Part shown: one piece after another, positions 22,790 through 25,993 of the stretch
How positions within the stretch are numbered: the stretch's first letter is position 1
Layout: each line of letters starts with the position of its first letter
Assembly (NCBI GenBank): GCA_910587105.1
Contig: CAJUMB010000051.1
Coordinates: 1 to 25,993, forward strand
Length of the DNA stretch: 25,993 bases
Direction: 5' to 3'
From: an uncultured Lachnospiraceae bacterium
Lineage (GTDB): Bacteria; Bacillota; Clostridia; Lachnospirales; Lachnospiraceae
Translations under genes and position numbers: made by a program
Notes under the pieces: model-generated
Told to the model about the DNA's origin: nothing
The model's database searches: none
What the model saw: the letters and a program-made list of their open reading frames with translations, nothing else

Positions 22790-24444
22790 GCATTGCGTGA
22801 AGCAGTTACCTGCCGGATTCCGATTAGTGTTCCGATCATAAGAACAATAGCTATGGGCAGTGCAATGAATGCATTGGGCACAAACCCGGCGATGATGTAG
22901 CTCACGAAACTGACAGCGGCTACAGTAATGGCATAGGGCAGCTGGGTGGAGACGTGCGTAACGTGGTTACACTGGGCGCCTGCACTGGCCATAATGGTGG
23001 TATCTGAAATTGGTGAACAGTGGTCCCCGCATACGGCGCCAGCCATACATGCGGAAACGCAGATCACTCCGATGGGATTTCCCAGAGGGAATACCGCCAG
23101 GGTGATGGGAATCAAAATTCCGAAAGTTCCCCAGGAAGTACCAGTTGCAAACGCAAGGAAAACTCCGATTACAAACACGATTGCCGGTAAAAATGACTGG
23201 AAGCTGCCTGCAGAATTCTGCACCAGTTCTTCCACAAATTGTTTGGCACCCAGAGAATCCGTCATAGCTTTCAGACTCCAGGCAAATGTCAGGATCAATA
23301 TAGCCGGAACCATGGACTTGAATCCTTCTGGAATGGCTTCAGCAATCCCTTCAAATGTGATATTTCTGCGGATACAATAGTAAATAACTGTCAAAATCAA
23401 TGCCACAGAGGAGCCAAGCACCAGTCCGATGGAGGCATCAGAGTTGGAAAATGCCTCTACAAAGCCGGCGCCCTCAAAGAATCCGCCGGAATAGATCATA
23501 CCGATGACACAGGATACAATCAATATGGCAATAGGGAGGACTAAATCCAGCACTTTTCCATTGGGATTTGCGGTTTCCGATGTGGCTGCAGCGTATTCTT
23601 CTATACCAGAGAAAATATCTCCTGTTTCCTTGGCGTTTTTCTCATGTTTTGCCATAGGACCATAGTCCATACCGGTGAGAGCCAGGAAGATCATCATGAT
23701 GATGGTGAGCAGGGCATAGAAGTTAAATGGGATTGTCCGGATAAAAAGGTAGAGCCCATTTCCGTCTTCCACATAGCTGGCCACTGCCGCTGCCCAGGAG
23801 GACACCGGGGCGATGATGCACACCGGCGCAGCTGTGGCGTCGATAACATAAGAGAGCTTTGCCCTGGAAATCTTGCTTTGGTCTGCCACAGGGCGCATAA
23901 CACTTCCCACTGTCAGGCAGTTAAAATAATCGTCGATAAAAATCAACACGCCGAGAGCAATCGTTGCAAGCTGAGCGCCTGCCCGGGATTTGATGTGCTT
24001 GGCGGCCCAGCGGCCGAACGCAGCGGAACCTCCCGCCTTATTCATCAGAACCACCATGATTCCCAGAATGACCAGGAAAATCAGGATACCCACATTGTAC
24101 GAATCAGAAAGCACAGATACGATACCCCCGGTAAATACATGGGTGATGGTTCCCTCGAAACTAAAATTGGAATAGAGCAGGCCGCCGATTACAATCCCCA
24201 CAAACAGAGAGGTGTACACTTCTTTGGTGATTAATGCCAGTCCGATGGCAATCACCGGGGGAAGGAGTGACAGCGGTGTCATGTAAAAGCGGCTGGTCAC
24301 CTTCTCAGCCTCTTCTTCTGCGGCATAGGCAATCACCGGGAAGAAAAGCGTTATGGCGCAGGCCAGTAACATGATATGTACCATCCACTTTCCGCGGATG
24401 TCCGCCAGGCGGCGTTTCTTGGATGTGTTTTGGTTCTTTCTCAT
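22786..24444 (-). CDS. nhaC: NhaC-family Na+/H+ antiporter
   Basis: 552 residues, AGAGGAG before the ATG. The N-terminus has a basic stretch and then a hydrophobic segment ending AYAAEEEAE, which looks like a signal peptide or first TM. About 11-12 further hydrophobic segments follow. Family hallmarks include LIFIDDYFNCLTVGSVMRPV in the middle and FATGTSWGTFGILIPI plus GDHCSPISDTTIMASAGAQC near the C-terminus. Family members exchange Na+ for H+, and some exchange organic acids, so the exact substrate is not certain. It is a single-gene unit with its own promoter, a structured leader and a terminator. Confidence 0.88.
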   Translation of the reverse strand: MRKNQNTSKKRRLADIRGKWMVHIMLLACAITLFFPVIAYAAEEEAEKVTSRFYMTPLSLLPPVIAIGLALITKEVYTSLFVGIVIGGLLYSNFSFEGTITHVFTGGIVSVLSDSYNVGILIFLVILGIMVVLMNKAGGSAAFGRWAAKHIKSRAGAQLATIALGVLIFIDDYFNCLTVGSVMRPVADQSKISRAKLSYVIDATAAPVCIIAPVSSWAAAVASYVEDGNGLYLFIRTIPFNFYALLTIIMMIFLALTGMDYGPMAKHEKNAKETGDIFSGIEEYAAATSETANPNGKVLDLVLPIAILIVSCVIGMIYSGGFFEGAGFVEAFSNSDASIGLVLGSSVALILTVIYYCIRRNITFEGIAEAIPEGFKSMVPAILILTFAWSLKAMTDSLGAKQFVEELVQNSAGSFQSFLPAIVFVIGVFLAFATGTSWGTFGILIPITLAVFPLGNPIGVICVSACMAGAVCGDHCSPISDTTIMASAGAQCNHVTHVSTQLPYAITVAAVSFVSYIIAGFVPNAFIALPIAIVLMIGTLIGIRQVTASRNA

Positions 24445-24466
24445 CTTGAGTCTCCTCTTTCTTATA

Positions 24467-24505
24467 GAGCACTTCCGGAATTATCTGATTATTCCGAGCA
24501 CTTTG
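24467..24505 (-). repeat. Nested repeats in the nhaC leader
   Basis: GAGCACTT occurs twice as a direct repeat (24467-24474 and 24497-24504) around an inverted repeat CGGAAT / ATTCCG, 20-60 bases before the nhaC start. It overlaps the region where a translational control hairpin would act. Confidence 0.45.
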
Positions 24506-24513
24506 AATTTATG

Positions 24514-24553
24514 AGGAACTGCAAAAACGCAAGGTTACCTTTTTGCAGTTCCT
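24514..24553 (-). promoter_or_regulatory. Long perfect hairpin in the nhaC leader
   Basis: AGGAACTGCAAAAA (24514-24527) and TTTTTGCAGTTCCT (24540-24553) are a perfect 14-base inverted repeat with a 12-base loop. It lies right after the predicted transcription start of nhaC, so it would form the 5' end of the mRNA. The same hairpin lacks a following T run in either direction. It may act as a 5' stabiliser, a regulatory RNA or a protein-binding site. Confidence 0.55.
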
Positions 24554-24571
24554 GAAGTTTTATCATAACTA

Positions 24572-24600
24572 ACTATACATGATTTTGACGAATATTTAAA
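24572..24600 (-). promoter_or_regulatory. Probable nhaC promoter
   Basis: On the minus strand TTTAAA (24600-24595), a 17-base spacer and TATAGT (24577-24572). Transcription from here gives a leader of about 120 bases containing the hairpin and repeats above. The rest of the 24445-24806 gap (24601-24730) is AT-rich with nothing recognisable. Confidence 0.4.
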
Positions 24601-24760
24601 GCCCTAATATAGATAAATTGTGATAAATGAATAATTGATGGTGGGGCCTGTCTCCCATTTGTGCTGTTTCAGATTAAGATTTTAAAAATAGCCGTTCCCA
24701 AACTTTGTCGAGAGCAGAACAGTTGTAAAGTTTACTTCTTTTCTTTTATGAGAAATATGT

Positions 24761-24766
24761 TATAAT
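24761..24766 (+). promoter_or_regulatory. Probable -10 of the XRE-cupin gene
   Basis: A perfect TATAAT lies 40 bases before the start codon. The region 16-18 bases upstream (CTTTTC) is a poor -35, so an activator or an alternative spacing may be involved. Confidence 0.4.
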
Positions 24767-24806
24767 AAATCTTAATATGTAAAAACATATAGTTTGGAGA
24801 AAAATC

Positions 24807-25364
24807 ATGGAACAGGTTTCACTGAAAATAGGCGAACGTCTGAAAGAAATCCGAAAAGTCCGCTGTCTGACTCTGGATGATGCGGCAAATCTCACAGGAG
24901 TCAGTAAGCCCATGCTGGGTCAGATTGAGAGAGGGCAGTCCTCACCCACCATCAATACTCTGTGGAAAATCTCAACGGGTTTAAAGATACCGCTGTCTTT
25001 TTTCTGCAGGCAGCAGGAGGCAGATTTCACCATTGCCAAAATGGAAGATACAGAGGCGATATTTGAAGAAGATGGAGGGATGCGGGCGTATCCTTTGTTT
25101 GCTTTTGATCCGGTCCGCAATGTGGAGATTTTTTATATTGAGTTTGATGCCGGGGTACGGCATGAATCGGCGGCCCATGTGGACGGGGTGGAGGAATATA
25201 TCTTCCTGCTTCAGGGAGCAATGGGGCTGATGATCGGCGGGAAAGAGGCTGTTCTGCAGGAAAAGCAGTCCATACGGTTCCGGGCGGATGTTCCCCATGC
25301 ATATGAGAATCTTTCACGGGAGTGCTGCTGTGCCTATAACATGATTGTTTATCCGAATCCATAA
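24807..25364 (+). CDS. XRE-family regulator with C-terminal cupin domain
   Basis: 185 residues; TTTGGAGA lies ahead of the ATG. The N-terminal HTH_3 domain (residues 8-62: IGERLKEIRKVRCLTLDDAA, then GVSKPMLGQIERGQSSPTI) is followed by a Cupin_2 barrel (about 105-180: HESAAHVDGVEEYIFLLQGAM, then ADVPHAYEN). The metal ligand pattern is partly visible (His at the start of the first motif, Glu in EEYIF, His in PHAY). Such proteins are small-molecule sensing repressors of catabolic or transport genes. The YbaK-type gene follows 24 bases downstream and is probably co-transcribed. The divergent nhaC is a possible target. Confidence 0.9.
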   Translation: MEQVSLKIGERLKEIRKVRCLTLDDAANLTGVSKPMLGQIERGQSSPTINTLWKISTGLKIPLSFFCRQQEADFTIAKMEDTEAIFEEDGGMRAYPLFAFDPVRNVEIFYIEFDAGVRHESAAHVDGVEEYIFLLQGAMGLMIGGKEAVLQEKQSIRFRADVPHAYENLSRECCCAYNMIVYPNP

Positions 25365-25388
25365 GCGGTTTTATCAGGGAGGTAGAAT

Positions 25389-25895
25389 ATGTCAATAGAA
25401 AGAGTAAAAGAGTACTTCAGGGAATATGGTATGGCAGAAAGAATTCAGGAATTCGATGTATCCAGCGCCACAGTGGAGCTGGCTGCTGCTGCGCTGAACT
25501 GTGAACCTGAGAGAATTGCAAAATCGCTGTCTTTTATGGCAGGGGATCATGCGGTTCTGGTGGTGGCGGCAGGGGATGCCAGAATTGACAACCCCAAATA
25601 TAAAGCACAATTCGGTACAAAGGCAAAAATGCTTTCCCCGGACGAAGCTGAGCGGCTCATTGGACATGCGGTAGGGGGCGTGTGTCCTTTTGCGGTAAAT
25701 GAGGGGGCACAGGTATACTTGGATGTGTCACTGAAGCGGTTTGACACAGTTTTTCCGGCCTGCGGCAGTTCCAACAGCGCCATCCAGCTGACTATTTCGG
25801 AACTGGAGGAGTATTCCAGGTGTGATGGATGGGTGGACGTCTGCAAAGGGTATCCGCCGCGTGAAGGTAAGGAATTGGCTGGTGGGAATGATTGA
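25389..25895 (+). CDS. YbaK/EbsC-family aminoacyl-tRNA deacylase-like protein
   Basis: 168 residues; GGGAGG before the ATG. It has the YbaK/prolyl-tRNA-editing fold: the conserved Lys45 in ERIAKSLSF, DNPKYKAQFG, and the loop GGVCPFAV followed by VYLDVSLKRFDTVFPACGS. Proteins of this family hydrolyse mischarged aminoacyl-tRNAs (Cys-tRNAPro in YbaK, Ala-tRNAPro in ProX-like proteins); the exact specificity cannot be read here. It follows the XRE-cupin gene by 24 bases. The dispersed repeat begins 15 bases after its stop. Confidence 0.88.
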   Translation: MSIERVKEYFREYGMAERIQEFDVSSATVELAAAALNCEPERIAKSLSFMAGDHAVLVVAAGDARIDNPKYKAQFGTKAKMLSPDEAERLIGHAVGGVCPFAVNEGAQVYLDVSLKRFDTVFPACGSSNSAIQLTISELEEYSRCDGWVDVCKGYPPREGKELAGGND

Positions 25896-25910
25896 GTTCG
25901 AATAAGCTTC

Positions 25911-25993
25911 GGCTATAGTGCGTCTTAAAAATCATTCTTGCCATCTGCACGCCCCACTTTGCGTGAGATTTGCGCCAAATTCAGGTTACATAG
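25911..25993 (+). repeat. Dispersed repeat, copy C (runs to the window edge)
   Basis: Starts at GGCTATAGTGCGTCTTAAAA and continues through CATCTGCACGCCCCACTTTG and GAGATTTGCGCCAAATTCAG to the end. It aligns along its length with the minus-strand copy at 5501-5578. It may continue beyond the window. A small inverted repeat GCACGCCCC...GCGTGAG is visible inside. No protein is encoded. Confidence 0.75.

Overview
The window looks like a chromosomal segment of a gut-type Clostridia, most likely Lachnospiraceae. This rests on moderate GC, AGGAGG-type ribosome binding sites, occasional TTG/GTG starts, and the gene families present (hybrid kinases of the SHDIRTPMNAI type, DUF4179 anti-sigma factor, DUF4097 lipoprotein, Rpn nucleases with LEGK-type tails, M56/BlaI pairs). 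No rRNA, tRNA, CRISPR array or classical IS element was seen.

Layout. (1) 1-4029 is core-like: the 3' end of truA, a large hybrid sensor kinase with two receiver domains, and an OmpR-family response regulator. (2) 4043-about 13060 is an AT-richer accessory island of decayed and duplicated genes. It holds two ABC-2 permease genes on the minus strand (one cut by a dispersed repeat, with no ATPase), a BlaI-type repressor with an M56 membrane metalloprotease, a frameshifted small exported protein, an unrecognised 477-residue protein behind a near-consensus promoter, a stand-alone RpnS-like ORF, a remnant of a second M56 gene, a twice-frameshifted membrane-anchored protein gene, an intact Rpn nuclease gene with a nested in-frame C-terminal ORF, and a second fragment of the frameshifted gene. 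(3) 13082-16861 carries a histidine kinase, an ABC ATPase and permease, and a DUF4097 lipoprotein. With the response regulator at 3319-4029 these look like one antibiotic/envelope-stress module that the island has split. (4) 16907-20771 holds a LysR regulator, an O-acetylhomoserine sulfhydrylase (MetY) and a MATE exporter. (5) 20901-24444, on the minus strand, holds NhaC, an ECF sigma factor and its DUF4179 anti-sigma factor. (6) 24807-25895 holds an XRE-cupin regulator and a YbaK/EbsC-family deacylase.

The most interesting signal is the Rpn pair. The full-length nuclease gene (11822-12820) contains a strong internal Shine-Dalgarno (AGGAGGTG) and an in-frame GTG just before its variable four-residue repeat tail. 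A second copy of only that tail, with the same internal Shine-Dalgarno, stands alone at 9681-9872 with three repeat units instead of five. This matches the gene-within-gene toxin-antitoxin arrangement described for E. coli Rpn proteins, and adds an orphan antitoxin-like copy.

A second theme is a dispersed repeat with core AGAGCGTGTTTG. It is long (about 75-85 bp) at 5501-5578 and at the right edge of the window, degenerate at 22668-22713, and reduced to its end at several gene 3' ends. One copy sits where an ABC permease gene loses its 5' part.
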